NCBI RefSeq assembly: GCF_003576595.1
Contig: NZ_NQOU01000006.1
Span: 120,229-184,228, forward strand
DNA from: Neopusillimonas maritima
Lineage (GTDB): Bacteria; Pseudomonadota; Gammaproteobacteria; Burkholderiales; Burkholderiaceae_B
Length of the DNA: 64,000 nucleotides
Direction of reading: 5' to 3'
Position numbers and translations under genes: made by a program. A model generated the notes under the pieces. It was not told where the DNA came from. It ran no database searches and saw only the letters and a program-made list of their open reading frames with translations. This document shows, one piece after another, positions 46,451 through 54,573 of this stretch. The number at the start of each line of letters is the position of its first letter. Position 1 is the stretch's first letter.

Positions 46451-47229
46451 TGGTGCGCTTTTTCCCTCCTGCAGCGCGGTTCTTTTGTTTGCGACGAAAC
46501 AAAGGGCAGGCATTGGCTGAGGGCGTGGTGGTCATGGCGGTCTTGCTCCTGTTATGGGTGATGTCGGGCTGGCTGATTCGCTTGCAAGATCTGGCTTTGC
46601 AAGCGTCGAACGCCAGTCGCTATGCGGCTTTCGACCTAGCCCGTCAAGCAAATACGGATCAAGTTCAATTCGCCGCTTCACCTCATGTTTACTTTTCCGG
46701 TTTGGGGCAACAATGGAGAGATTTACGTGGTCGCTCGTGGTTGGCAAATGAACGAGCTGTTCGGTTAGACGGCGAGCTTGGTACGCCGCTGCCTGAGTTG
46801 GCGCAGCCCGGCGGGGCCAACGCGTTGGCTTCAACTTTACGCTGGCAATGGGCATTGGCCGATACCGGGGTGCGTGAAGTGACGGTCACTGTCGCCCCAA
46901 AAACCGGCATAGCGAATCAGCCTGAACACCTTCAACGAAAATCCTTTATCGCGGTGAACACCGGGCATGCAAGCGATGACGGAGATGTGGTTCGACGAGT
47001 TCGGGCTTCGGGTTTGGCGTGGGCACAAACGGAGCAGGCGTCGCGTCATGTCGGGCAGTCGATGGGGGTACGGTTGCAACCGCTGGATGATTCATGGTCA
47101 CGTCCCGAGCCCACGTTCGATTGGTTAAAGCCCTGGCAACATGAGGTGCCGTCAATTCATTTGCAAGACCATGCTCCACCATTGCCGTCCGGCGTGTCCT
47201 CGTGGCCGTCAGGAAAGGGGGTGCCATGA
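46450..47229 (+). CDS. TadE-like minor pseudopilin
   Basis: 259 residues from the ATG at 46450 (SD GGGAGGG in the previous gene). The leader RRNKG|QALAEG has Glu at +5, followed by VVVMAVLLLLWVMSGWLI. The rest is a periplasmic domain without recognised motifs. TadE/F-type proteins are inserted in the pilus base or tip. Overlaps the next gene by ATGA. Confidence 0.75.
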   Translation: MVRFFPPAARFFCLRRNKGQALAEGVVVMAVLLLLWVMSGWLIRLQDLALQASNASRYAAFDLARQANTDQVQFAASPHVYFSGLGQQWRDLRGRSWLANERAVRLDGELGTPLPELAQPGGANALASTLRWQWALADTGVREVTVTVAPKTGIANQPEHLQRKSFIAVNTGHASDDGDVVRRVRASGLAWAQTEQASRHVGQSMGVRLQPLDDSWSRPEPTFDWLKPWQHEVPSIHLQDHAPPLPSGVSSWPSGKGVP

Positions 47230-47747
47230 AATACATCAATCGGTCTCTCAAATGGCATTTCTATATTTGGATGGCGGGCATGTTAATGCCCTTGCAGGCA
47301 GGCTGGGCGAGGCCGCCGTCAAACTGGTTAGACTCATCGTCTGCACGCACTGAGGTCGAGCGTTTTATTGCGCACGTCGGCTTGGCTGATGCGCGTTGGT
47401 CTTCGGTTGAGTCCATAAGAGTCCAGGGGGTGTTGTTCCATTTCAGTCGTGTAACGGTGCGCGCCCGGCTTGCATCTGTTCTGGACGCATTCACCGAAAA
47501 AGATTCTCCATTTGAGCAAATTTTGTTTGGCGCCAATCAAGTCCTGCTGTCCGGCTGGCGGCAAGAGCGTCATTGGCTTCTGCATTTGAATGCAGCGGAA
47601 AGGGAGGTGCAAGGCACGTTGTCTGTTTTGCCGTTTAAACCAGAGGCGCACAATATGCCGATAAACCCAGATCATGCTGCGATCTTGAACGATTGGGCCA
47701 GGGCATATTCAAGTTTGGGGCAAGCGCCGTCACAGGAGCTGCCATGA
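47226..47747 (+). CDS. Unrecognised secreted protein of the Tad locus
   Basis: 173 residues with a Sec-type signal peptide (MKYINRSLKWHFYIWMAGMLM...GWA). The mature part (about 145 residues) has alternating hydrophobic strands and several Trp (LLSGWRQERHWLLHLNAAER) and ends in a polar tail. No family identified. It sits between the pseudopilins and CpaB and overlaps both by ATGA, so it is an integral part of the machine. It could hold the place of RcpB or a pilotin, but there is no lipobox. Confidence 0.65.
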   Translation: MKYINRSLKWHFYIWMAGMLMPLQAGWARPPSNWLDSSSARTEVERFIAHVGLADARWSSVESIRVQGVLFHFSRVTVRARLASVLDAFTEKDSPFEQILFGANQVLLSGWRQERHWLLHLNAAEREVQGTLSVLPFKPEAHNMPINPDHAAILNDWARAYSSLGQAPSQELP

Positions 47748-48739
47748 TGAACCATTCTGTATTTATGCGTCGGCGTGCGATTTCTTTGCGCACCTGGGTC
47801 ATTCTAGCCGTCGCGATTGGTTCCGGCGTGCTGGCCGCTTTAACGGCGAAGCAGCATCTGAACAGCCGGGAGCGCCGATTGGCGGAACAGGCGGCTGTGC
47901 CCATGGTGCAACGGGTCGTGGCAGCCCGCCCCTTGGCCGCCGGCGTCATTATTGAATCTGAGCATTTGGCCACTCGTGCGTATCCCGCCCATCTTGTCTC
48001 CAGTGATAGCGTTTCGCCGGAAACCCACATGTTGCTGGTCGGGCGGGCGTTGCGGGTCGATTTGCAGGCAGGAGATCCCGTTCTTGAGGCGCACACGCGT
48101 TTGCAGTCAACTGCGCCATTTTCTTCACGTCTTCAGAAAGGGCGTCGGGCGATTACGTTGCCGGTTGATGTAATTAATTCCGTTTCCGGTCTACTCAGCC
48201 CGGGAGACTTAATTGACTTGTATGTGTCGTTTGATTATCAGCGTCGGCGAATCACTGCACCGTTATTGCAGGGTGTTTTGGTATTAGCCACGGGTACTGA
48301 GGTGCAGCATGTGGAAAATGGGCTCGCGCAAGATGAATACACCGCGGGTTCGGGTGTTTCGCGGGCGGGGAGCTTTTCCACCGTCACCCTGGATACCTCA
48401 CCGGAAGATGCCGTGAAGCTGGTGGCTGCGCGTCAAGGGGGAACGCTTACCGCTGTCCTTCGTCGCCAAGACGACATTCATGCGTCGCAAAGGGCGGTGC
48501 GGGGGGATCTGGCCAGTTTGCTGGGCGTGGCCCGCCCGGCGCCTTATACCTTCGCCCGTAAACGTGCACCGGTTATTTACGGAAACACCAAAGCGCGTGG
48601 TTTACCCAGTTTGCAACCCTCACCGCCTAAGAATCCGCAAACCAGTGGATTGTTTGATTTGCCCTATGTGCCTGGGTTAACGAGTGCCTGGCGGGCAAGT
48701 AACGCAGAACCGTCCCTTGAGCCTGAACAGGAGCCTTGA
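47744..48739 (+). CDS. cpaB: Flp pilus assembly protein CpaB/RcpC
   Basis: 331 residues from the ATG at 47744. One N-terminal membrane helix (WVILAVAIGSGVLAALTA), then an SAF domain (VVAARPLAAGVIIESEHL, about 60-120) and a RcpC-like region (RAITLPVDVINSVSGLLSPGDLIDLYVSF). CpaB is a periplasmic component that works with the secretin. Its last codon is directly followed by the cpaC ATG. Confidence 0.88.
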   Translation: MMNHSVFMRRRAISLRTWVILAVAIGSGVLAALTAKQHLNSRERRLAEQAAVPMVQRVVAARPLAAGVIIESEHLATRAYPAHLVSSDSVSPETHMLLVGRALRVDLQAGDPVLEAHTRLQSTAPFSSRLQKGRRAITLPVDVINSVSGLLSPGDLIDLYVSFDYQRRRITAPLLQGVLVLATGTEVQHVENGLAQDEYTAGSGVSRAGSFSTVTLDTSPEDAVKLVAARQGGTLTAVLRRQDDIHASQRAVRGDLASLLGVARPAPYTFARKRAPVIYGNTKARGLPSLQPSPPKNPQTSGLFDLPYVPGLTSAWRASNAEPSLEPEQEP

Positions 48740-50080
48740 ATGTTTTTGCGTTATTTACCGTTAATCAGTGTGATCTTATTCATTGCGTTACAGGCCCGAC
48801 CCGCCTATGGGGCAACCGAGACACTGCTTAAATTGCAGGTCGGCGAGGTCCGTGTACTGGCCATTCCAGACGTTGCACGCGTTGCCGTCGGCGATGGTCA
48901 TGTGTTGAATGCGGTTACAACCGAGGAAAAAGAAGTGATTGTTTTCGCGCGCAATGCCGGGTCCAGTGCCTTGCAAATCTGGTCGGCCAATGGTGTACGT
49001 CATGGCTACCAAGTCGACGTAGCGCCGGAAGGAGCGCGACAGACTCAGCAAGAGTTGCGCCTGGTGCTAGAACGCATTCCCAACGCGCAGGTTTCCGCGG
49101 TGGGCGACAAATTGGTGGTGGAGGGAAATGATTTGTCGGATGGCGATCGCCGACGGTTGGCGGAACTTGCGGAGCGTTATCCCCAGCTTGTTGATTTTAC
49201 AAGCCAGGTTGGGTGGGACCGCATGGTATTGCTCGATGTGGAAGTGGTTGAGGTGCCCCGGTCTCAGTTAAGGGAGTTGGGTGTACGCTGGGATACGGAA
49301 ACGCAGGGTGGTTTGAGTGCGGGCGTTGCCTGGGAGGGCGCCTCGTCAAGATTGGAGATGCGCCCGGCGGAAAACCCTTTAACGTTGCCTTTTCCGGCGA
49401 CCGTGGCGGCGGGTTACTTTGGCGCCAATGCCTTATTGTCGGCGCGTATTAAAGCCATGGCGCAAACCGGGGAGGCGGTAGTGCTGGCACAGCCTCAGTT
49501 ATTGGCTCGCAGCGGGGCGACGGCCGAGTTTTTAGCGGGCGGTGAAGTTCCTTATTCAACGGTTGACGCCAATGGCAACACCAATACGGCGTTCAAGCCC
49601 TATGGGGTTTCTCTGCGTATTACGCCGCAAATTGAAGGCAACGACGTGGTTCGATCGCATATTGAGGTCGAAGTCAGTTCAATTGACCCAGCGCTGTCCA
49701 TTCCCACCGGGCCGTCTCTTAAAACACGGCGCGCAGCCACTGAGTTCAATGTTCGATCCGGGCAAACTTTGGTGTTGGCTGGTTTTCTGTCGCGTGAGAT
49801 GTCTGAAAACGTTGATGCGGTGCCCGGTTTAGGCAGTATTCCCATTCTGGGCGAATTGTTTCGCTCAACGCGCTACCAAAAACGTGAAACCGAATTGGCA
49901 ATTTTTGTGACACCTCGTGTGGTGGGTGCTAACCAGGCGCAGTTGGCGGAACGGATAAAAAAGGGGCGGGCACATGTTGATATGGCTTTTCCCGAGGCGC
50001 CGGTAATGAATGTGCCGTTGGTGTCGTCAGACGACCCTCTTCCTATGCAGACATGGGCTAATTCCCAATATGAAAATTGA
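48740..50080 (+). CDS. cpaC: Tad secretin CpaC/RcpA
   Basis: 446 residues. After a signal peptide (to AYGA) comes the N-terminal pilus domain (LQVGEVRVLAIPDVARVAVGDG), a BON-like segment (about 90-145) and the secretin core (VLAQPQLLARSGATAEFLAGGEVPY, VPGLGSIPILGELFRS, then LAIFVTPRVV). It would form the outer-membrane channel. No pilotin is apparent. It overlaps the ATPase gene by 11 bases. Confidence 0.92.
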   Translation: MFLRYLPLISVILFIALQARPAYGATETLLKLQVGEVRVLAIPDVARVAVGDGHVLNAVTTEEKEVIVFARNAGSSALQIWSANGVRHGYQVDVAPEGARQTQQELRLVLERIPNAQVSAVGDKLVVEGNDLSDGDRRRLAELAERYPQLVDFTSQVGWDRMVLLDVEVVEVPRSQLRELGVRWDTETQGGLSAGVAWEGASSRLEMRPAENPLTLPFPATVAAGYFGANALLSARIKAMAQTGEAVVLAQPQLLARSGATAEFLAGGEVPYSTVDANGNTNTAFKPYGVSLRITPQIEGNDVVRSHIEVEVSSIDPALSIPTGPSLKTRRAATEFNVRSGQTLVLAGFLSREMSENVDAVPGLGSIPILGELFRSTRYQKRETELAIFVTPRVVGANQAQLAERIKKGRAHVDMAFPEAPVMNVPLVSSDDPLPMQTWANSQYEN

Positions 50081-51827
50081 ACTTACTATTCACTATGAAG
50101 ATGGTCGAACGCAGAAAGTACATTACGATCTGCCCTTAATAATTGGTCGGGATTCCGCTTCAGGACTTTGTTTGAAAGGGTGGCGTGTTGCACGTCAACA
50201 TGCTCGTATTATTGACGTGGGGGATACGGCACATCTGGAAGATTCAGGCTCACTGGCCGGGACTCTGGTCAACGGTAAGCGCGCGGGTCCGCAAACGGCG
50301 TTGCAGAATGGCGACGAGATCATTATTGGCCCATGCCTGATCGAAGTAGGGCGTATTACTCCCGAAGTCGAACCCGCTTTAAGGTGCGAAGCGCCCGTAA
50401 CACCGCCTCAGCCGCGAAACAAGGTGGAAACTGGGCCAGCCATAACAAATACAGACGTCGGTCCAAACGCCAAGCCGGACACCGGCCTTGAAACCGATGT
50501 TGGCACAGTCGTTCTGCCGGACGCTTCAATCGTTCAATCACGCTTGCTGATTCAACGACAAAAATTGCACCGATTGTTGCTGGAAGCACTCGATTTGCGG
50601 CGGCGTGACATTTCCGCGTTAAGCGATACGGCATTGCGTGACGAGGCGCGTGCCATCGTCACGCGTTTGGTCGACGCAGAACAGAGTGTGATGCCGGCAA
50701 CGCAACGGGCGCAGCTTGTGAACGATGTTGTGAACGAAGCAGTGGGTTTGGGGCCGCTTGAAAGCTTGCTCTCCGACCGTGGAATCACTGAGATTATGGT
50801 GAATCGACACGATGAAATCTTTGTTGAGCGATCCGGGAAACTGCAACGTCATGCCACTGCATTCAGCAGTGAACAAGCCGTATTGGCTGTCATTGATCGC
50901 ATTGTGTCGCCCATTGGCCGACGTATCGACGAAAGTGCGCCCATGGTGGACGCTCGCTTGAAAGACGGATCGCGGGTGAATGCGGTTATACCGCCCATTG
51001 CCTTGCGGGGTGCCAGTCTAACCATTCGTAAATTTCCCGAGCGCCGCTTGACGATGGGAGACCTTCTGCAGGTTGGGGCGTTGAGCGAACCCATGAGTCG
51101 TTTTCTACAGGCCTGCGTGACATACCGACGCAATATTCTTGTGTCCGGCGGGACGGGTTCGGGCAAAACAACCCTGCTGAATGTATTGTCGAATTGCATT
51201 CCTGACGGCGAACGGATCGTTACGATTGAGGATTCCGCCGAGCTGAAGTTGGCTCATGCCCATTTGGTCACCCTGGAAGCACGCCCGGCGAACTTGGAGG
51301 GGCGCGGTCGAATCGATATTCGTGACCTGGTGCGCAACGCACTTCGCATGCGGCCCGACCGTATTGTGGTGGGCGAGTGTCGCGGGGCGGAAGCGTTCGA
51401 CATGCTGGCCGCCATGAACACAGGGCATGAAGGGTCGTTAACGACCCTGCATGCCAATACTGCCCGGGACGCGCTGGGTCGACTGGAAACCATGATTCTG
51501 ATGGCGGGTATGGACCTGCCTTTGGCAGCAGTGCGCGAGCATATTGCAGGGAGCATCGATTTGATCGTGCAGCAAGCGCGCTTGGCCTCAGGTCGTCGAT
51601 TGATTACAGCCATTGTGGAGGTCACCGGCATTGAAAGCGGGCGCATTCAAACGCAAACGCTGTTTGAGTTTCAGCCGGGCAATCCGCCTGTGTTTCAAGG
51701 ATGTGGATTGATTCCGGAATGTTTTAGTACGCAGATGCAGCATGATGCGGGCCTTGAACCGGCGGTTTTTAGCGCCCGCGCTATTGTCAATGAAAGTACC
51801 GGTGTGCTGTCGAACGAAGGCGCATAG
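50070..51827 (+). CDS. cpaF: FHA-CpaF/TadA fused secretion ATPase
   Basis: 585 residues from the ATG at 50070. The N-terminal 95 residues are an FHA domain ([10 protein letters not shown] with R27, QHARI with H44, [12 protein letters not shown] with N68). In a canonical domain the phosphothreonine contact at position 41 is Ser; here it is Ala. A linker of about 90 residues follows, then the CpaF motor with Walker [12 protein letters not shown] (about 358-368), [19 protein letters not shown] (Walker B) and [16 protein letters not shown]. The motor drives pilus assembly or secretion at the inner membrane. Fused FHA may recruit a phosphoprotein or act as a scaffold in place of the missing TadZ. 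Confidence 0.93.
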   Translation: MKIELTIHYEDGRTQKVHYDLPLIIGRDSASGLCLKGWRVARQHARIIDVGDTAHLEDSGSLAGTLVNGKRAGPQTALQNGDEIIIGPCLIEVGRITPEVEPALRCEAPVTPPQPRNKVETGPAITNTDVGPNAKPDTGLETDVGTVVLPDASIVQSRLLIQRQKLHRLLLEALDLRRRDISALSDTALRDEARAIVTRLVDAEQSVMPATQRAQLVNDVVNEAVGLGPLESLLSDRGITEIMVNRHDEIFVERSGKLQRHATAFSSEQAVLAVIDRIVSPIGRRIDESAPMVDARLKDGSRVNAVIPPIALRGASLTIRKFPERRLTMGDLLQVGALSEPMSRFLQACVTYRRNILVSGGTGSGKTTLLNVLSNCIPDGERIVTIEDSAELKLAHAHLVTLEARPANLEGRGRIDIRDLVRNALRMRPDRIVVGECRGAEAFDMLAAMNTGHEGSLTTLHANTARDALGRLETMILMAGMDLPLAAVREHIAGSIDLIVQQARLASGRRLITAIVEVTGIESGRIQTQTLFEFQPGNPPVFQGCGLIPECFSTQMQHDAGLEPAVFSARAIVNESTGVLSNEGA

Positions 51828-51828
51828 C

Positions 51829-52674
51829 ATGGGGACGCTAACCATTATTTTTACGGGGATTGCCTTTACTGGTTTGGCCTGGCTGGTGCAAGCGGGGCTG
51901 AAGTTTGCTTATTCACGCTATCGCGCCAGCTTTACCGACCAGGCGCATATTCAATTAAGTGAAGTCTTTTTATTTCTGGACCCTGTGCAACTTTGGTTTT
52001 TAACGGTGTTTGTAGCTGCGGCGTTAGGATTGGTGGCATACGGCTTGATGCAAAGTATTGCCCTGACATTGATTGTCAGCGGCGTTGCATTATTTTGCCC
52101 ACCCTGGTTAATGCGCTGGCTGCGCCAACGCCGCCACGCGCGGTTCGAATGTCAATTACCGGATCTTCTATTAAGTCTGGCAGGTGCTTTGCGTGCCGGA
52201 GCCGGTTTGCAGTCGGCACTGCAAACGATAGTGACGCAATCGCCTGCGCCGTTAGCCCAGGAACTGGGTTTGGTGCTGAAAGAGCAAAGGGTGGGGGTGC
52301 CACTGGAGCAAGCGTTATCCAGTTTGCGACGGCGTATGCCCGGTGAAGGTACACAATTACTTGTATCGGCGTTGACTATTGCCTTGCATACCGGGGGGAA
52401 CCTTGCCGAAACGCTGGAACGTATCGGCCACACTTTACGTGCACGTTTACATTTGCTTGGCCGCATTGATGCCTTAACCGCACAGGGCCGAATGCAAGCC
52501 TGGGTGATGGCAGGCCTGCCGTTGCTGCTGGGTCTGGTTTTAACCGGGCTCGAGCCGGACGCCATGCAGGTGTTGTGGCACACGCCTCTTGGGTGGGGCG
52601 TTCTGATGTTGGTCGGCGTGCTGGAAATCAGTGGCATTTTTCTCATTCGCAAGATTGTCAGGATCCAGGTATGA
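51829..52674 (+). CDS. tadB: TadB-like inner-membrane platform protein
   Basis: 281 residues from the ATG at 51829, one base after the ATPase stop. T2SSF-type platform: N-terminal helices (LTIIFTGIAFTGLAWLVQAG, LWFLTVFVAAALGLVAYG), a cytoplasmic helical bundle with LPDLLLSLAGALRAGAGLQSALQTI and LVSALTIALHTGGNLAETLERIG, and two C-terminal helices. It pairs with TadC. Its TGA overlaps the tadC ATG. Confidence 0.88.
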   Translation: MGTLTIIFTGIAFTGLAWLVQAGLKFAYSRYRASFTDQAHIQLSEVFLFLDPVQLWFLTVFVAAALGLVAYGLMQSIALTLIVSGVALFCPPWLMRWLRQRRHARFECQLPDLLLSLAGALRAGAGLQSALQTIVTQSPAPLAQELGLVLKEQRVGVPLEQALSSLRRRMPGEGTQLLVSALTIALHTGGNLAETLERIGHTLRARLHLLGRIDALTAQGRMQAWVMAGLPLLLGLVLTGLEPDAMQVLWHTPLGWGVLMLVGVLEISGIFLIRKIVRIQV

Positions 52675-53573
52675 CATTCTGGTTAAGTTGTTTGTTTGCC
52701 GGCCTGAGCCTGGCGTTGTCAACATGGTGGTTGTTTCGGCCTTGGGCTGATATCGACCAACAAAACGCCAGTCCTGTTTCGTCATCAAGGGGAAGGGGGC
52801 AGCGTGCTGCGCGGGTTTTAAGCTGCCTCGATCCTTGGGTGGTTGCGTTAGAGCCCTTAGGGCGGCAGTTGTTGGGGTGGCGAGGGCGCAAGAAACTCAT
52901 GCTGTGTTTGCAGCGCGCCGGGTTGTCTGGCTCATTGACACCGGAGCGAGTCATGGCTTATCGCTTACTGGGTTTCGGTTCAGGCGTGTTAATTGGGTTC
53001 GTTACAGGGCGCATGCTGGGTTTATCGGGAACGCTTGAAACGTGGTTGGCGGCTTTAACAACCGGCGGAGCCGGTGCTGCCGCACCAGGCTATTTTTTAA
53101 AGCGCTTAACGTCCCATCGACAACGCCGGATGTTGGTGGATTTTCCTTTTTTGCTGGACATGGTCACGCTTTGCGTAGAAGCGGGGTTGAATTTGCAAGG
53201 CGCGTTGCAACAGGCGTCACAACATGGGCCCTCGGGCCCATTGCTTGAATTGTTGCGAATTACGCTGGCTGAATTGCGTACAGGTACACCACGCCATGAG
53301 GCGTTGAGCTCATTGGCGCATCGATCGGGCTTGTCGGAAATCAAACAATGGGTGCAAACTTTGGAGCAGGCTGAACAGATCGGCATGAATCTGGCACCCG
53401 TATTGCGCGCGCAGTCTGATCAACGCCGCGCCGAGCGATTCCTGCGTGCAGAAAAAATGGCCTTGCAGGCGCCGGTGAAAATGCTGTTTCCCATGGTGGT
53501 GTGCATTTTTCCTTGCACTTTTTTAATTATTGGCTTTCCGATCGCAATAAAAATTTTTGCGGGTGTTATATGA
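52671..53573 (+). CDS. tadC: TadC-like inner-membrane platform protein
   Basis: 300 residues from the ATG at 52671. The same fold as TadB: FPFLLDMVTLCVEAGLNLQGALQQA, LSEIKQWVQTLEQAEQIGMNLAPVL, and KMLFPMVVCIFPCTFLIIGFP as the last helices. It is the last recognisable Tad gene; no cpaA/tadV peptidase or tadD follows before the DUF192-greB frame. Confidence 0.88.
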   Translation: MTFWLSCLFAGLSLALSTWWLFRPWADIDQQNASPVSSSRGRGQRAARVLSCLDPWVVALEPLGRQLLGWRGRKKLMLCLQRAGLSGSLTPERVMAYRLLGFGSGVLIGFVTGRMLGLSGTLETWLAALTTGGAGAAAPGYFLKRLTSHRQRRMLVDFPFLLDMVTLCVEAGLNLQGALQQASQHGPSGPLLELLRITLAELRTGTPRHEALSSLAHRSGLSEIKQWVQTLEQAEQIGMNLAPVLRAQSDQRRAERFLRAEKMALQAPVKMLFPMVVCIFPCTFLIIGFPIAIKIFAGVI

Positions 53574-53576
53574 CGA

Positions 53577-54533
53577 ATGTTCTACCAAGGCATTAGGATG
53601 ATGCGCGCCCCTAATGAAACATTGCGTGTATATAAAGCAACCGGCCTCATGCAGCGATTGCGGGGCCTGCTGTTTCGCCGTAGACTCAAATCAGATGAAG
53701 CGATGTGGTTATGCGACACGTGGGCGGTGCATACTTTTGGTATGCGTTATCCACTCGATCTGGTGTTTCTTTGCTCGCGGAACCGGGTGCTCAAAATCGT
53801 GCACAATGTGGCGCCTGCGCGTGTTTCCATCTGCCGGCGGGCGCGCTCGGTTATCGAATTGAATGCCGGGTATTGCGCTCGCCGTCCTCTGGCGTTTGTG
53901 CCGGGCCGTTCCGTGTTCTTGGGTCAACCTTCGAAAGGGTTGCCGCGTGTTGTTTTTAGTGTGCCTTCCACCATGAATAAAGCATTTGTTAAAGAATCCG
54001 ACCACGATGATGACGACGACTTGGGGCCCGAAGCGGTGGCTTTGCCCCAGGGCAGCAAAAATTACATGACCAGGTCGGGGTATCAGCGCTTGCGTGCCGA
54101 ACTGGCTCATTTAATGAACGAAGAGCGCCCTAATGTCGTTCAGGTGGTTTCCTGGGCGGCGTCGAACGGAGATCGCTCGGAAAATGGTGACTATATCTAC
54201 GGCAAGAAACGTTTGCGCGAAATCGATCGCCGTATTCGTTTTTTAACCAAGCGGCTTGAAGCGGCCGAGGTCGTAGACCCGGCTTTGCAACCTAACCGCG
54301 ATCAGGTTTTCTTCGGCGCCACTGTGCTGTATTGCGATAAAGCGGGTACAGACCACCGGGTCACCATTGTGGGGGTAGACGAAGCCGACCCACTTAACGG
54401 CATGATTAGCTGGATATCCCCGGTTGCACGTGCGTTGCTTAAAGCGCGGGAAGGCGACACCATTACTTTGCGCACCCCGGCCGGGCTTGATGAGCTTGAT
54501 ATTTTGGAAGTCATTTACCCCGAACCGGCTTAG
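53577..54533 (+). CDS. Continuous DUF192-GreB reading frame
   Basis: A single open frame of 318 codons, with no stop, joins two domains. The first 132 residues are a DUF192 domain ([39 protein letters not shown], then [10 protein letters not shown]); the rest is complete GreB. Start is uncertain: ATG at 53577 sits 4 bases after the tadC stop with no SD, and ATGs at 53598/53601 lie behind AAGG. DUF192 genes are often next to Tad loci but normally end with their own stop. Either the stop was lost and a fusion is made, or GreB is made from its internal ATG at 53973 and DUF192 runs on only by chance. Confidence 0.75.
   Translation: MFYQGIRMMRAPNETLRVYKATGLMQRLRGLLFRRRLKSDEAMWLCDTWAVHTFGMRYPLDLVFLCSRNRVLKIVHNVAPARVSICRRARSVIELNAGYCARRPLAFVPGRSVFLGQPSKGLPRVVFSVPSTMNKAFVKESDHDDDDDLGPEAVALPQGSKNYMTRSGYQRLRAELAHLMNEERPNVVQVVSWAASNGDRSENGDYIYGKKRLREIDRRIRFLTKRLEAAEVVDPALQPNRDQVFFGATVLYCDKAGTDHRVTIVGVDEADPLNGMISWISPVARALLKAREGDTITLRTPAGLDELDILEVIYPEPA
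53973..54533 (+). CDS. greB: Transcription elongation factor GreB
   Basis: 186 residues from the ATG at 53973, whose start ([20 protein letters not shown]) is the classic GreB N-terminus of beta-proteobacteria. The coiled-coil ([45 protein letters not shown]) and the C-terminal FKBP-like domain are intact. It rescues backtracked RNA polymerase by stimulating transcript cleavage. There is no SD directly before this ATG, so expression may depend on translation through DUF192 (see the fused frame). Confidence 0.9.
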   Translation: MNKAFVKESDHDDDDDLGPEAVALPQGSKNYMTRSGYQRLRAELAHLMNEERPNVVQVVSWAASNGDRSENGDYIYGKKRLREIDRRIRFLTKRLEAAEVVDPALQPNRDQVFFGATVLYCDKAGTDHRVTIVGVDEADPLNGMISWISPVARALLKAREGDTITLRTPAGLDELDILEVIYPEPA

Positions 54534-54573
54534 GTTTCGTCGCTTGCAGGCAGGCAGGGGCAAGCGCGTTAAA

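Noticed and set aside
54541..54566. Hairpin before purL as a purine riboswitch
   Set aside because: Only a 7-pair stem with a 12-base loop; no conserved purine aptamer or PurR-like site is visible.
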